A DNA stretch of 64,000 bases from Proteles cristata cristata (GCA_017311185.1 JAESUZ010001514.1:2108001-2172000); one strand, 5' to 3'. Positions 1-11,700 are shown, counted from the first letter of the stretch. A program made the numbers and translations. Notes: a model not told the origin generated them from the sequence alone.

Positions 1-389
1 TTACCAGGGCTCCGTGGGTTCCCCCTCTTGGCTTGTTTTGCCACAAGTGTAGAAAGCTGTGGAGACAAAATGGAGTACCTGTGAGGAACCAAAGCAAATG
101 GATTCCCCCTTCAGATGGGTCAGATTTTTCAGAATCTGACTAGGAAATGATAATATAAGGCCTAAATCAAGAGAAAAAGCGATTCACACTACTGCTTTTT
201 GTACGGATTCCTTATATAGACTCATAGCGTGTTTGAAATAGATCTTACAGAGGCTCGAGTTCGCTTAAACTTTTGGAGCTTCTGTGAAAATAATAATGTC
301 TGCTCTGTCTGATATGAGAATCAGTGGAAATAATATGTAGTAAAAGAGGACTGCAAATAGCAGGGCGCTGTATAAATTCAAGGGATTAT

Positions 390-490
390 TTTCTGACTCA
401 TTTTAAAACCAGAAACTGAGGCCCAAGGAAGGGGCCTACCCAAGTTCCTACAGCTCAAGATTTCTTGACTGAGAATCTGTGACATTTCTG
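390..490 (+). repeat. MIR-like fragment
   Basis: The phrase 'ccagaaactgaggcccaagg' followed by a cluster like 'acagctcaagatt' resembles the conserved core of the mammalian-wide interspersed repeat. It is diverged and short, so the edges are approximate. Confidence 0.4.
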
Positions 491-594
491 CCACTCTGCA
501 GTCCTGCCTGAAAGTCCAACAAAATGAGATCTTCAAAGCTCTACCCCTGTTTGGGTTGGAAAGATTTTCACTGTGGGAATGTTTGTGTTAGCCA

Positions 595-1000
595 CACATT
601 CATTTAGTGAATATTTATAGGTGCCAAGTGGTAAGGATATGGTGATGAACAACACGGTCAAGGTCCCTGCCCTTAGAATATACAATATGGTGGGGGCGCT
701 TGGGTGGCTTAGTTGGTAAAGCGTCCAACTTTCGCTCAGGTCATGATCTCGCGGTTCGTGGGTTCGAGCCCCGCGTCGGGCTCTGTGCTGACTGCCAGCT
801 CAGAGCCTGGAGCCTGTTTCAGTCTGTGAATCCCTCTCTCTCTGACTCTCCCCTGCTCACGCTGTCTCTCTCTCTCTCTCTCCTAGAAATAAATAAAAAT
901 ATTAAAAAAAAAAAAAGAATATACAATATGGTGGAGGAAGATCAGCAATAAGTGAACAGAATAACAAGAGAATTATAGAGTGTGATGTGGCTATGAAAAA
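595..1000 (+). repeat. L2-like fragment split by a SINE
   Basis: The stretch before the SINE (attcatttagtgaatattta, then 'gtgatgaacaacacggtcaa', then 'ggtccctgccctta') and the stretch after it (gatcagcaataagtgaacag) read as one L2 3' end when the SINE and one target copy are removed. This is an old element used as an insertion site by a younger one. Confidence 0.55.
694..915 (+). mobile_element. Carnivora tRNA-derived SINE (felid SINEC type), nearly intact
   Basis: It has a tRNA-like head with pol III A-box-like and B-box (ggttcgagcccc) sequence, a CT-rich middle and an A-rich tail. It is flanked by an exact 19-bp target-site duplication at 675-693 and 916-934. The perfect duplication and near-consensus body indicate a recent insertion. 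It belongs to the subtype carrying 'ctgactgccagctcagagcc'. Confidence 0.95.
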
Positions 1001-1140
1001 GGAAACATGACCAGGCAGTGGCAGTTTTGCTAACTGCCTGTGCAGACATTTTATCCTGAGAATCCTCACAGGACAAGGGGCTGTGACCTTCTGCTGTGAC
1101 TGCAGCTTTCCAAGCGCTGAGTTCTACCACCACCTCCACA

Positions 1141-1656
1141 CACTTATCTATTCATTCTTGGCATCCTCTAAGTGCTAAACACTGTGCTTGATGCCAGCCA
1201 TACAGAGATGAATGGAACACAGTGCCCACCACTGAGGAGCCCATCAGGGACGCAGGGAAGACAAACACCAGAGTGCTTGGAAAACTATAAAAGAGGTTAC
1301 TGAGTATTATGAACTAGAAGTGGGGATGATCAACTGGGTGGGGCATGGATGGGCAGTATACTTCGAAGAGGAAACTATTGATGCTGGGTCTTAGAGTAAA
1401 ACAATTAGGAATTCATGAGATAGAAGGAAATAGATGTAAAGGCAATAAAATACTATATAAAACAAGATGGCATGGTCAGGAAAAAAAGTCTTTGGAGAAG
1501 AAAGCAAGAGCCAAATTATAGAAATTCTAGCTTGATCCTGGGACAATAAGAGGCCATAGAGGTCTGTTTATTTGAAGGAGATGATCATATTTGCATTTTT
1601 AAAAATGTTTATTTTGAGAGAGAGAGAGCCAGTGTGAGCTGGGGATGGCAGAGAGA

Positions 1657-1688
<32 letters not shown>

Positions 1689-2290
1689 ATCCCAAGCAGG
1701 CTCCATGCTCTCAAACCCTATGCAGGGCTTGATCCCACAAACCGTGAGATCATGACCTGAGCCAAAATCAAGAGTTGGATGCTTAACCGGCTGAGCTACC
1801 CAGGTGCCCCACATGTGCACTTTAGAAAGAGTCCTTTGGTTGCAAAGTGGAGAACCTGATGGTTAAAATCATTCTTCCAAGAGGTGGCCTTAACTCTGAA
1901 GATAAAAGCAAGCTAGCCTAATAGGCCATAGAGCTGGGATATATTAATTTGAATGTAAAGAGAAGCTACTGAAGGATTTTAAGTGAGGAGAAAGATGACT
2001 ACTTGGTAAAGAATGGAACTGTAGGGTGTCAGAGAAAAAGCAGGAGACTAGTTAGGAGGCTGCTGTGGGAGTCCAGAAGTGAGAGAATGGTGGCTTGGAT
2101 TACAGTAATAGTGGCTATGGTGAGAAATAGTCAGTTTGGGGCTATGTTTTTGTAGATCTTGCTGACGGCCTGCATGTGAAGTGCAAAAGCAGTCAAGGAT
2201 AACTCCCAGATTTCTGGCTGGAGCACTCAACAATCCAATGGATGGTGGTACCGTGTACTGAGATGAGAACTGATTATTGAGGAGATGGAA
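1141..2290 (+). repeat. L2 3'-end copy interrupted by a SINE
   Basis: The order of phrases follows the L2 3' end: 'gtgctaaacactgtgcttga', 'tacagagatgaatggaacac', later 'ttttaagtgaggagaaagat' and 'agttaggaggctgctgtggg'. A SINE at 1601-1810 splits it. No coding potential was seen. Confidence 0.6.
1601..1810 (-). mobile_element. Carnivora SINE
   Basis: Read on the + strand it runs from 'aaaaatgtttattttgagag' through a (GA)-rich block to 'gagctacccaggtgcccc', the reverse complement of the usual SINE head. It is inserted in an L2 copy and has no clean target duplication. Confidence 0.9.
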
Positions 2291-2539
2291 ACCAATTCCT
2301 GAGGATCTACTTCATAAACATTATTGGTTACTCTGCATGCTTTATGCAGCTTATACATGGCAGGACTGGGATTCAACTCCAGGGAGACGCAGCAGGAAGT
2401 CAGTGTTCTGAACACTTCTGGAGTACTATATACCTTGTGCTGGGAACTACCAGTATTGAGAGGAGACACGGAAAGAGGATGAAGCAAGAGCCAAGCCAAA
2501 GTCCCATAGGTCAAGCTAAGGTTGAATTTACTCTAAGTG

Positions 2540-2830
2540 AATGAAAAGACACTAGGTGGTGTTAAGCAGAAAGTGACCGAATCACACTTACGGTGTAAAA
2601 AGATCACTCTGCCTGATCACTCTGCCTGTTGTGCAGAGAGCAGACCACAGAGCTACAAGAGGGGAGGTGGAAAGAGACTCCATCAGTCCAGGAGGAAATA
2701 ATGGTGACCAGGATGTTGGTGACAGCAGTACATGGAGAAAAGTATGCAGATTGGAAATACATTTGCAAGATAGTGAGGGTCGCGCAGGGACTTGTACAAA
2801 TGTGAAACAATCTGTGACACTGGCGGTAAA
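2540..2830 (+). repeat. L2 fragment, second copy
   Basis: The phrases 'aaaagatcactctgcct' and 'gtgacaagga'-like text around 2700 match the L2 3' end. It contains a 13-bp tandem echo of 'gatcactctgcct' near 2602-2628. Confidence 0.5.
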
Positions 2831-3139
2831 GTAGTATATACTGTTCTCTTCTGATTCCAGAGCCTCTCCGCTTGGTCATTCAGCTAGATTTGAATCACTC
2901 TAGAACTCACGATCATAACCGTGTGTGGGACAAAAGGACAGATCGAAGGCAGATCACCCGGGTGAGGACGACAGCTTGATGCGGCGCTAAGAAGTAAGAA
3001 TCCTACCCTGAACGAGCGGGGACAGACCTGGCAGGGCTGGGGTCAGGCCTTGAACACTGTGCTGAGACGGAGGGGCTGGGGCTCCCCAGGGCCCGACGTG
3101 GCTTTGAGAAGTGAGGCGTGGCCTCGACCTCTCACGCTC

Positions 3140-3300
3140 CGCACAGCCCCGCCCCAGTTACCTGATCGCCCTAAGGCGATGCCCGAGGGCTAAGCCGCCC
3201 CGGCGTCCCACCGCGGGCGGTCGCAGCTTCGTCCTCCTCCCGGAACCTCTAGCCGGAAGCAGTCCGTCCGCCTTACCAGCCCCTCTAAGCATCTGAGCAG
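3140..3300 (-). other. Possible non-coding first exon of TIGD6 (unproven)
   Basis: On the - strand two good donors face leftward: one reads CAG|GTAACT with the last exon base at 3162, the other CTG|GTAAGG with the last exon base at 3277. A head-to-head leftward transcript is expected from human gene order, where TIGD6 has its coding sequence in a distal exon. No TIGD6 coding sequence is in the window. Transcript data are needed to choose a donor or reject both. Confidence 0.3.
3253..3260 (+). promoter_or_regulatory. ETS-family site (CCGGAAGC)
   Basis: This is a strong ETS/GABPA core in the CpG island. A second core in the opposite orientation lies at 3380-3386 (CTTCCGG). Paired ETS cores are common in bidirectional housekeeping promoters. 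Confidence 0.55.
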
Positions 3301-3337
3301 TTCCTATGGGCCCTCCTCTCGACTAGGGCTACACTGT

Positions 3338-3349
3338 TGCGCGTGCGCA
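3338..3349. promoter_or_regulatory. NRF1 motif
   Basis: TGCGCGTGCGCA matches the NRF1 consensus YGCGCAYGCGCR when read on the - strand. It sits between the two ETS cores, near the expected start region of HMGXB3. Binding is inferred from the motif only. Confidence 0.65.
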
Positions 3350-3379
3350 GAGTCGCGCGCAGTCACGCGCAGGGGGCCG

Positions 3380-3386
3380 CTTCCGG
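3380..3386 (-). promoter_or_regulatory. ETS-family site (CTTCCGG)
   Basis: The core faces the one at 3253-3260, with the NRF1 motif between them. This places the likely initiation zone of both divergent transcripts at about 3250-3420. Confidence 0.5.
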
Positions 3387-3399
3387 CGCGCCGCGAGGG

Positions 3400-3872
3400 C
3401 CGCTGGGAAGGGTCTCCCTGGCAATCCGAGGTGTGCTGCTGCTGCTGCTGCTGACGCCGCCGCCGCGGAGCCGGTGCTGCGGCGACGCCCGTGTCCCTGC
3501 TGTCTTCCTCGGGCTCCCCGGGGCTTGACCCCCGGGGCCCTCGGCAGGCGTCGGTGAATAGCCTGCAGAACGAACCTGTGCTCCTGTACCCCCCTTCCAC
3601 GACCTCGTATCGCGACTCCAAGGAGGGGGAGCGAGAGGAGCTGTCGCGACTCCGCGCCGTGTGTCGCCGGGCGGGGCCGCGGGGCCGGGGCTCCTCCAGC
3701 CCCCGGGATGCGCGCGCGAGCCCACGCCTCCACTTCCTTGTTGCCGCTGTCACGACTGGAGCCGCCTCTCCCCGACAGCGGGGAGCGCGAGTGCGCCGGC
3801 CAGCCCCCTTGTCGAGCCCCCGGGCCGGACGCCTCCGGGAATGTGAGCCGCGCGGCGTACACGCTCCTCCGG
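3400..3872 (+). other. HMGXB3: HMGXB3 exon 1, non-coding 5' UTR
   Basis: The exon ends at a consensus donor CGG|GTAAGT at 3873. It contains a (CTG)6 run near 3434-3452 followed by CGC repeats. No reading frame here joins HMGXB3, whose ATG is in exon 2. The 5' limit is uncertain. Confidence 0.6.
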
Positions 3873-4139
3873 GTAAGTCCCGCCTCGAGCACCTCACCGC
3901 CCTGGGACCTGCTGGGCGACCTCGAGCCGGGTCCTGCGGCTCTCCGAGCCCTCCTGTCTCTTCCACAAAATAGGAACAGTGAGCCTTAGTCTTCTTCCGC
4001 ATTCGGTGTCTTTGGGACATCGCAGACCCCAAGAGGGAAAGGAACTAGCCCAAAGGCAAGCCCTGGTGGCCCCTAGTCGAACGTCAAAGACCATCTCACG
4101 AGGTTATGAGGAGCATCCGATAGAACAAAGTGTCTCCAA

Positions 4140-4300
4140 TTTCACGTACGGCCCTTAATCCTGTTTCACAGATGAGAAAAGGGAGGCTCAGAGAGAGTAA
4201 GTAGGCTTCTCAAGGTCATAGAGCTCTGTGTGGATGCTGTTAAAATGTGTAACTTAGAATTCCGATCTTTAGCCTTCTAGAGCCCTTGGTTTTAACCTTT
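4140..4300 (+). repeat. MIR
   Basis: It contains 'ttcacagatgagaaaagg', 'gaggctcagagagagtaagt' and 'caaggtcatagagctc', the classical MIR core in order. It lies in HMGXB3 intron 1. Confidence 0.75.
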
Positions 4301-4812
4301 ATGTTATCCTGCTTTTTTTTTCTTTTTTTTTTTGCACGGGTGTATTGAGGCCTAGGGTCTGAAATAATCTTGTACCCAGGTTAACATGGGGTACTCAAAC
4401 AAGCAAAAACCCAGGGTGATCTGTTCCTGCCTCCCTCCAAGGTGGTTGTAATAACTGTTTTCTAAATTGTTTTGCCCTGGGTGCTGAAACCTTATATGGC
4501 TTGTTTACAGATGTTCTCCTGCAGTTACTGCTTTTCTCTGCAAGGCTCTCGAGGGCTGAGAAGTCGATTAATTAAGGGCAAAAAAAGGACAGTGCCTACA
4601 TAGCCTTGACTTGAGCTCTAGCCCCCCCTACCCAGTGAAGGCACTGGTCTGTTAACTTACCTGACTGAGCAGCGGGTTATATTCTCATGCTGGGTGGCAC
4701 TGTGACAGAATGCAGGATTTATTTGTTTTAATGGGAGGGGAAATCATTAGAGTGACACAGAACAAGAAAGAACTTTGGGAATAATGCGTTTTTGACTGAG
4801 GGTATCTTTTTT

Positions 4813-5013
4813 TCTTTGCTTTATTTATTTCTGAGAGAGAGACAGCATGAGCAGGGAAGGGTCAGAGAGAGAGGGAGACACAGAATCTGAAGCAGGCCCC
4901 AGGCTGAGTTAGCGGTCAGCACAGAGCCCCATGCGGGGCTCAACCTACGAACCATGAGATCATGACCTGCGCCGAAGTCGGACACTTAACCGACTGAGCC
5001 ACCCAGGCGCCCC
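4813..5013 (-). mobile_element. Carnivora SINE
   Basis: Runs from a T-rich start to 'gagccacccaggcgcccc'. Its flanks show a diverged target duplication (tgactgagggtatct before, tgactcggggtgtct after), so it is an older copy than 694-915. Confidence 0.9.
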
Positions 5014-5675
5014 TGACTCGGGGTGTCTATAAAGTTATAGGTGACACATTGTTTGTCTGGATTTTCTAGGGTAGGGTTTTTAGCTTTCATGACATTCTCA
5101 AAGGTATTCTTGCCTTCCCCAAATTTAGTACCTACCTGTTTCAGCGTTTTCATCTCACATAAGGAACAGCTGAAATTCAGGATGAAGTATCGGCTGGTCT
5201 GAGATCACATGGTTAGAGCTGAGCCTTGAAGCCAGGTCTAAAAGCACTGCTCAACACTTTTTCTCATTTTTTCTCATTATACCTTAACCAGATAACTTCA
5301 TCATTTGTGGAGTGAGGTTTAAATGACATGCGACCGGGCTCTGTAATACACAGATTTCTCCCATGTTTTCTGCTCCAACTCCCTCCTCCCAGAATCCTAA
5401 ATTCTCTTCTGACAGATTTTCAGGAGCAACAGCAGTGTATCATTTCTGTCTCATAAAATTGAAGGGGTTTCTGGAAACCTTTCTCCCTCTAGGGATGGAG
5501 TCTTCCAGGGTAGAACTCCTACTGAGAATGTGGCCACAAATCTACTAACTCTTCTTGAACTCATCATTCAGGTTTTTTTATGTCTTTCTTTTTCCAGGCA
5601 AGGCTGTTAATAGGTTTTCTGTTTCTTAGGCCGGAGAGTGATGTTGGTATGTCAGATTACTGTTTAAACCTGAGT

Positions 5676-5850
5676 TATCCAGTACTCTAGCCATTAGCTA
5701 TATGTGGCTAATTTAAATTCATTACAGTTAAACAAAACCAAATTAATTTGGTTTCTCCATCACACTAGTCATATTTCAGGTGCTTAGTGGCCATGTTGGG
5801 GAGTACAGATTCCGAACCTTTCTATCAGTGCAGAAAGTGTATGGAACAGT
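5676..5850. repeat. Non-autonomous DNA transposon remnant
   Basis: The text 'gctatatgtggctaattta' with a complementary-looking AT-rich partner and 'cgaacctttctatca' then 'gcagaaagt' is typical of a MER-type element found in all placentals. The family was not settled. Confidence 0.45.
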
Positions 5851-6444
5851 GCTGGTTTTGAGGATTGCCAGGGGACGATGGGGAGCAATGTAGTGTCATG
5901 AAAGAAGGCTCAGAGAGTTGGCTTTTTCAATTAAAAAAAAAAAATCTGTTAAGTCCCTATTTGGGTGTGGTGGCCTTAGGCGGGTCATTAAGCACCTCAG
6001 CCATAGATTATTAATCTTTACTAATGAGCCCTTTTGTGTAGCACTTGACTATTCTCAGATAGAATTATTTCTATAGTATCCTTTGAGCCTTATCACTGAA
6101 AATCTGTAGCAAAGGTGGATGAGACATCTTTCTTTTTATATGTGAAAGAATCGAACCTGAACTAGCTGAAGGACCTGCTCAGAGTCACACAAGCTGGCAG
6201 AGTGTAAAGAAATCTATCACACACCGCCACTTACTGCGTGTCTGAATGAATCATTGAGGCAGTGGCTTAAGGTAATGAGACATGAGCGAGGGTCCAGAAC
6301 TTCTGAATCATGGCTACGTATTCTTTTAATGTGTTACCATATGGAATTCTTACAATGTGGGGCTAATCTTTGAGTTGAAGAATTATTATGAGTTGAAGAA
6401 TTATTATGTCCTATAAATGATTATAAGCAAATGAGCTCTCTAAG

Positions 6445-6630
6445 CTAGTGATCCTAAATTTGCCTAGTCAGAGGAATCACCTGGGGCACTTGTTAAGCAT
6501 ACAGATTTCCATACCCTCGGGAGATTCTGATTCTGAAGAGCTGAGGTGGAACACTGGAGTCTCTCTGTTAGTTAAGTACCCCCCCACCCCCACCCGCCAG
6601 TGCTTCCTAGGATCTGCTGAATTTGGGAAA
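6445..6630. repeat. hAT-Charlie-like (MER5A type) remnant
   Basis: Contains 'gaggaatcacctggggcact' and 'agattctgattctgaagag', phrases of the MER5A/MER20 group. Located just upstream of HMGXB3 exon 2. Confidence 0.6.
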
Positions 6631-6740
6631 TAACTGAACTTTAAGGGCCTGGCAGAGAGAGGGGATCATTGGATCAAGTGCCTGCTGTTCTTTTTAGGAT
6701 AGATTTTTGAAACTTGTTTGTGTTTGCCTTTACTCTAGCC

Positions 6741-6877
6741 ATGGATGCATCATATGATGGTACTGAGGTAACTGTCGTGATGGAGGAAATTGAGGAAGCC
6801 TACTGTTACACCTCTCCTGGGCCACCCAAGAAGAAGAAAAAGTATAAAATACATGGAGAAAAGGCCAAGAAACCCAG
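6741..6877 (+). CDS. HMGXB3: HMGXB3 coding exon 2 (residues 1-46)
   Basis: The acceptor is CTCTAG at 6733-6738, the exon starts at 6739 and the ATG is at 6741. It encodes an acidic N-terminus and a run of five lysines after PGPP, a likely nuclear localisation signal, and starts the HMG box at KKPR. The donor is CCCAG|GTTAGC, which splits the AG/G arginine codon. Confidence 0.93.
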
Positions 6878-8115
6878 GTTAGCCAACACTTTTAGCTGGC
6901 ATTTATAAACACAAGCTGCTTGGAAAACCATGTTGAGGAAGACCTTAGGCTGTGTCCAGGTTCACTGAGAGGCCATGTCTGTTGTTGAATGGGCGTGGTG
7001 TTGTGGGGAGAAGGAGATGGGAAATAGGAAGCGGTCGATTGATAACCAGCAATTGCCATTCCTGGCCAGATCATGATCATGTTTTAGGGCTGTCACAGGA
7101 AATCGTACCATACAAATGGTGGAGGCTGTGCTCAAATGAACTGTATTATTATTGTCATCGTCGATGTTGAAGCATTTAAAATAGAGAATTAATAAAAACA
7201 CAGAAACATAAACAGTATGGGTGATGTCTGTAAAGACTATTCATACTGCAGCTCTAATCTCCCTCTTAGCTAAACTTCTTGCTGAGGCTACCAGTTTCAG
7301 GTCACTTTGGTAGTTAATTTACTTCCCTTGCTCAACTCAGGGGAGGTATTGTTGACCAGTGAGATGGCCAGAGGCTGTGTAGAGGAGTAAAGCATGTGAG
7401 TGGTAACTAGATTTTGATCAGCCCCCTAAGTGACTTTTCCCTGAGAGTGAAGGGACAGGGCACTTGTATATCTTTGCTCATACTGGCCTTTAAAGCCAGT
7501 CTTTCCAGTAGAAAATGCGGTCCATTGAAAAGTGAATCAGACAAGCTTTTGCTTCCAGCTTTCTAGAGGGAGAAGCCTGTACACCGTCTGGGGCTGTTGT
7601 TTAAATGTTTGTTTGCTTCAGTCCCTATTTAGATAAATGCTTTGAAATAAAATGCTAGGTTTTTGCCTCTTTACTATCAAACGCTAACATTGCAGTTTTT
7701 ACTGGTTGAATGAGAGGAAAATCTGAAGAAGTCACTGCTTCCTTTAGGTCCGCTTACCTTCTGTACTATTACGACATCTACTTGAAAGTGCAACAGGAGC
7801 TCCCCCACCTCCCTCAGTCTGAGATCAATAAGAAGATTAGTGAAAGTTGGAGGCTCCTGAGTGTGGCCGAGAGGAGTTACTATCTGGAGAAAGCCAAACT
7901 AGAGAAAGAAGGTTTGGATCCTGTAAGTAATTTTTTTTCCACCTAATTCTCCATTGGGTCAGTGTGGGGAAGGCGTTGGGAAGACCAACCTCCTGTTCTC
8001 CTGTTCCCTTTACTTGGGAAAACTTTCAGTCTGTCTTGTCTTGTTTTTGTTTTTGTTTTTGTTTTTTAAAGTCTATTCATTTATTTGGAGAGAGAGCATG
8101 CATGTGCAGTGGAGG

Positions 8116-8150
<35 letters not shown>

Positions 8151-8676
8151 CCACTGTCAGCGCAGAGCCCAACATAGGGCTCAGTCCCATGAACCATGAG
8201 ATCAAAAGCTGAGCGGAAACAAAGAGTTGGACGCTTAATTGACTGAACCACCCACGTGCCCAAACCACCCACGTTCCCCAAGTTTTCTCTTAATGTAGTA
8301 GCTGCTATAGGCATTTCGCCTGCAGAGTGTTCATGTTACTCACTGAACGTAATGAACATGTGTCGTACTGATTGCTTGGTTATAATCAGCAGTTGGACTT
8401 GCAGAGTTTAGAAGCGGCTATAGCTGCTTTGTGTAATGTCACATTCTTCTCTTACCCACTGGTCATTGTACACCGTGGCAGAAGCAGAAATGCACGGTTA
8501 AAGCTGAAGATGTTGGAGGAAGCTGAGGCTTGAATTAAAGAATACTCAGGAATGCATTCCAATTTGTCCCTGCCAGCCATTTTGTATTTCTAGTTCATAG
8601 TACCAAAGCCCATTGGCAACTATTAATAAGACTGGCTTATTTTATTTATTTTTATTTTTTTGTACAGTTTTGTTTG

Positions 8677-8710
<34 letters not shown>

Positions 8711-11700
8711 AGAGAACGAGTTAGTGAGCATGAGTACAGGAGAGGGGCAAAGGGAGAAAGAAAGAATTTTTTTTTAAATGTTTGTTTATTTTTGAGAGAG
8801 AGAGAGAGACACAAAGCACAAGCAGGGGAGGGGCAGAGAGAGAAGGAGACCCAAAATCTGAAGCAGGCTCCAGGTTCTGAGTTGTCAGCACAGAGCCCGA
8901 CATGGGGACTCGAATTCACAAACTGCGAGATCGTGACCTGAGCCGGTCGGATGTTCAACCGACTGAGCCACCCAGGCGCCCCAAGAAAGAGAATCATAAG
9001 CAGTCTCCATGCTCCGTGCAGAGCCCAGTGTGGGGTTTGATCCTATGACCCTAGGATCATGACCTATGCCAAAATCTGGATGCTCAAACAACTGAGCCAC
9101 CCAGGTGCTCCAAAGCTGATTTTTGTTTGTTTGTTTTGTTTTGTTTTGTTTTTAACAAATTCCTTCAGGAAAAATATCCTTGATGTTGCAGGGTTAATGT
9201 TAAGTCTGTTTTTTCAATTGAAACATTGTCTCTAATTTCTTTTTTGATAACTAGAGTAAAGGTTCTTGAGGAATGCAACAATTGTGTTGTAGAAGATGTG
9301 TTTTCCCTTAGTGGAGACCATCTCCCACCACCATTTAGATTACGTTGTCCTTATTGGCTTGGCATTCCTCTTCTGGAAGAGTTTTGTGCTATCTTCAGTC
9401 TTAGAGATACCACTTGTACCCCCTCCTTTAGAGGATTTGTTTGTAAATAATCTGGGAGACAATTCCTGTTGGGGACAGAAAGTGGAGTTTAGGAATAAAG
9501 TGCATATACCCCCTGTTGTTTCCTAATTATAAAGTCAGCAACCTTTTGCTCTCATACAAGAAGTTTTTCCCTATTCACAGAGTGATAATAGCATTTAAAG
9601 CTAGACAGTAATGTAGGTCCTTATTAAGACCCCCCAAAATTTTTATTTCAATGTTTATTTATTTATTTTGAGATAGAGCAAGCAGGGGAGGGGCACAGAG
9701 AGAAGGAGACAGAAATCTGAAGCAGGCTCTGCACTGTCAGCACAGAGCCTGACATGGGGCTTGAACTCACAAACTGTGAGATCATGACCTGAGCCAAAAT
9801 CAAGAGTCGGATGCTTAACCAACTGAGCCACCCAGGCACCCCTTGTCCTTATTAAGACTTAAAAAAATTTTTTAAATAAATCATCTGCAGTGATTTTTTC
9901 CTTATCCACGTGGGACTTCATATATTTACCATCATCTCACTGCTGCCAAGAATACCAATAGATTAGCTCTGATATTAACTAGCTGTGACCTTGGAAGAAT
10001 CACTTAATCTTTGAGTCTTAGTTTCCTCATTTGTAAAGTGTAGAATACTAGGGGCGCCTGGGTGGCCCAGTTGGTTAAGCATCTGACTTCGGCTCAGGTC
10101 ATGATCTCAGTTTGTGAGTTCAAGCTCCGCATCTGACAGCTCAGAGCCTGGAGCCTGCTTCAGATTCTGTGTCTCCCTCTCTCTCTGACCCTCCCCTGCT
10201 TGCACTCTGTCTCTCTCTCTCTCTCTTAAAAATAAACATTAAAAAAAATTTTTTTTTAAAGTGGGGAATAATAGTAACTGCTTACAATGTTTAAAGTAGA
10301 TAATGCCGCCTTGGTCAGTAAATATCACTGTTTAGTAGGTTAAGTGTCCAGTAACCATGTAGTAAGAAAAGGTGGTATTTAATGAGCATCTGAATGTGCC
10401 AGGGCTGGGGAAGGCTCCAGGTGCTGGGTTTGAACTCTCCCATGTTGCCCGGTATGAAGCTGCGACCCTCCTGCCTGCATACTTTGAAAGCTTGTCAGAG
10501 ACCTTGTGGCAGCCTGGCTTCTTGGCAGCCCTGCCAGTCTCTTGCCAAGTGGCAAGACCCACGTTTCCAGTGCCATTCAGGCCGGCCTGGTTTCTGTGTG
10601 CTTGGGTTTGTTGATTAAGTCCAGACCATTCTTTGCATTTGCTACCACTTAATCTTGTTCTCCTGACCTATCTGCTTCAAAGGGTGACTTGAGAATGTCA
10701 TTTCTCCATTATCTCTCCAGTAAAGGCTCCATAAAGGATCTGGCTTGTCTGCTTTTATGTTTCATCTGAGTGCTTCTTTTAACTTTCATCTGTGAGTGCT
10801 TCCTTTGTACCTTAAGTAGTCTCATCGACTTCTTGCTTTTGATTTATTTAAGGATCCTTTTGTAATGGACTTAGTGTTCCTTTTAAAAGATACATCTGAA
10901 ATTATTTCCATTTAATTTCAGTTCTCCCTTAACTGTTGGCTTTGAACTTTTCTGTTTTACTTATTGGGTAACTTTCAGTTTAATTTGAAAAAAGAAAGCA
11001 AAAACACCTTTTTCTTGGTTGTGCATTTAATACCTGGTTTCCTTCCTCCTTAGAAGAGCTGGCTTAGAGTCCTAGCTTTATTTACTTACTAATTTTATGT
11101 TTTAAGACAGTTTATCTCCCTATTTCAATAGGAATAATAATAGTACCCTAATAATAGTGTTGTTTTTAAGGTCAGAAAAGTGTTTTCTAAACTTTAAGAT
11201 CCTAGTCAGTGTTCATATTTATATCTGCCCCCTGCCTGCCACAAATATATTCAGGTCCTTGTCAGATACACCCACCCATACACATTTTCTCTCACGTGTA
11301 TGGTTCTTCCTCTCCTTTGTACATCTGGGACAAACCAGTGTTATCAGAATCCTTGCTTGCTGCCTTGAGTTCCAGTTTGACCAGTTGACTTATATTTTAT
11401 GCTTTTTGGGATTTAACTGAACATTGTACATTCTGATGTTTAAATCTTCTGCCACTTTGGAATCCTAAAGTACCAGAGCTGGAAAGGAACTCATAAGTAG
11501 CTAAATTTGGCTTCTTCCTTTTACAGATGGGGCAGCATGATGTAAAAAATGGAAAGTATTTGCTCAAGACTGTGCAGATCTGGGATTCCAGCTCATGGTT
11601 TCAGATGCCACGATCAGTGCCCTTTCAGAGTCTGATCTGTTTTATCTGTCTCCTGTGTGACCGAGCAAGTTAGGCTACATTGGTGAAACTGATTCAGATG

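Larger units (their letters stand above)
2940..3980. promoter_or_regulatory. CpG island, probable bidirectional promoter of HMGXB3 and a leftward gene
   Basis: GC content and CpG density rise sharply here compared with the AT-rich flanks, with many CGCG and GCGC runs. There is no TATA box. NRF1 and ETS motifs cluster between 3253 and 3386. The island covers the non-coding first exon of HMGXB3. In human, TIGD6 starts a few tens of bases away in the opposite direction, so shared use is inferred from synteny. Confidence 0.85.

Noticed and set aside
694..780. tRNA-like sequence with A- and B-box motifs, and similar heads in other SINEs
   Set aside because: They continue into CT-rich and A-rich tails with target duplications, so they are SINE heads and not functional tRNA genes.
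1..3100. Search for the TIGD6 coding exon
   Set aside because: No long frame or transposase motif is present; only L2, MIR and SINE sequence is seen. If TIGD6 is there, its coding exon lies left of the window.
3304..4032. A 242-codon open frame on the - strand across the CpG island, with overlapping frames on both strands
   Set aside because: High GC content makes stop codons rare here in every frame. The frames overlap each other and the HMGXB3 5' UTR, and none has recognisable domains.
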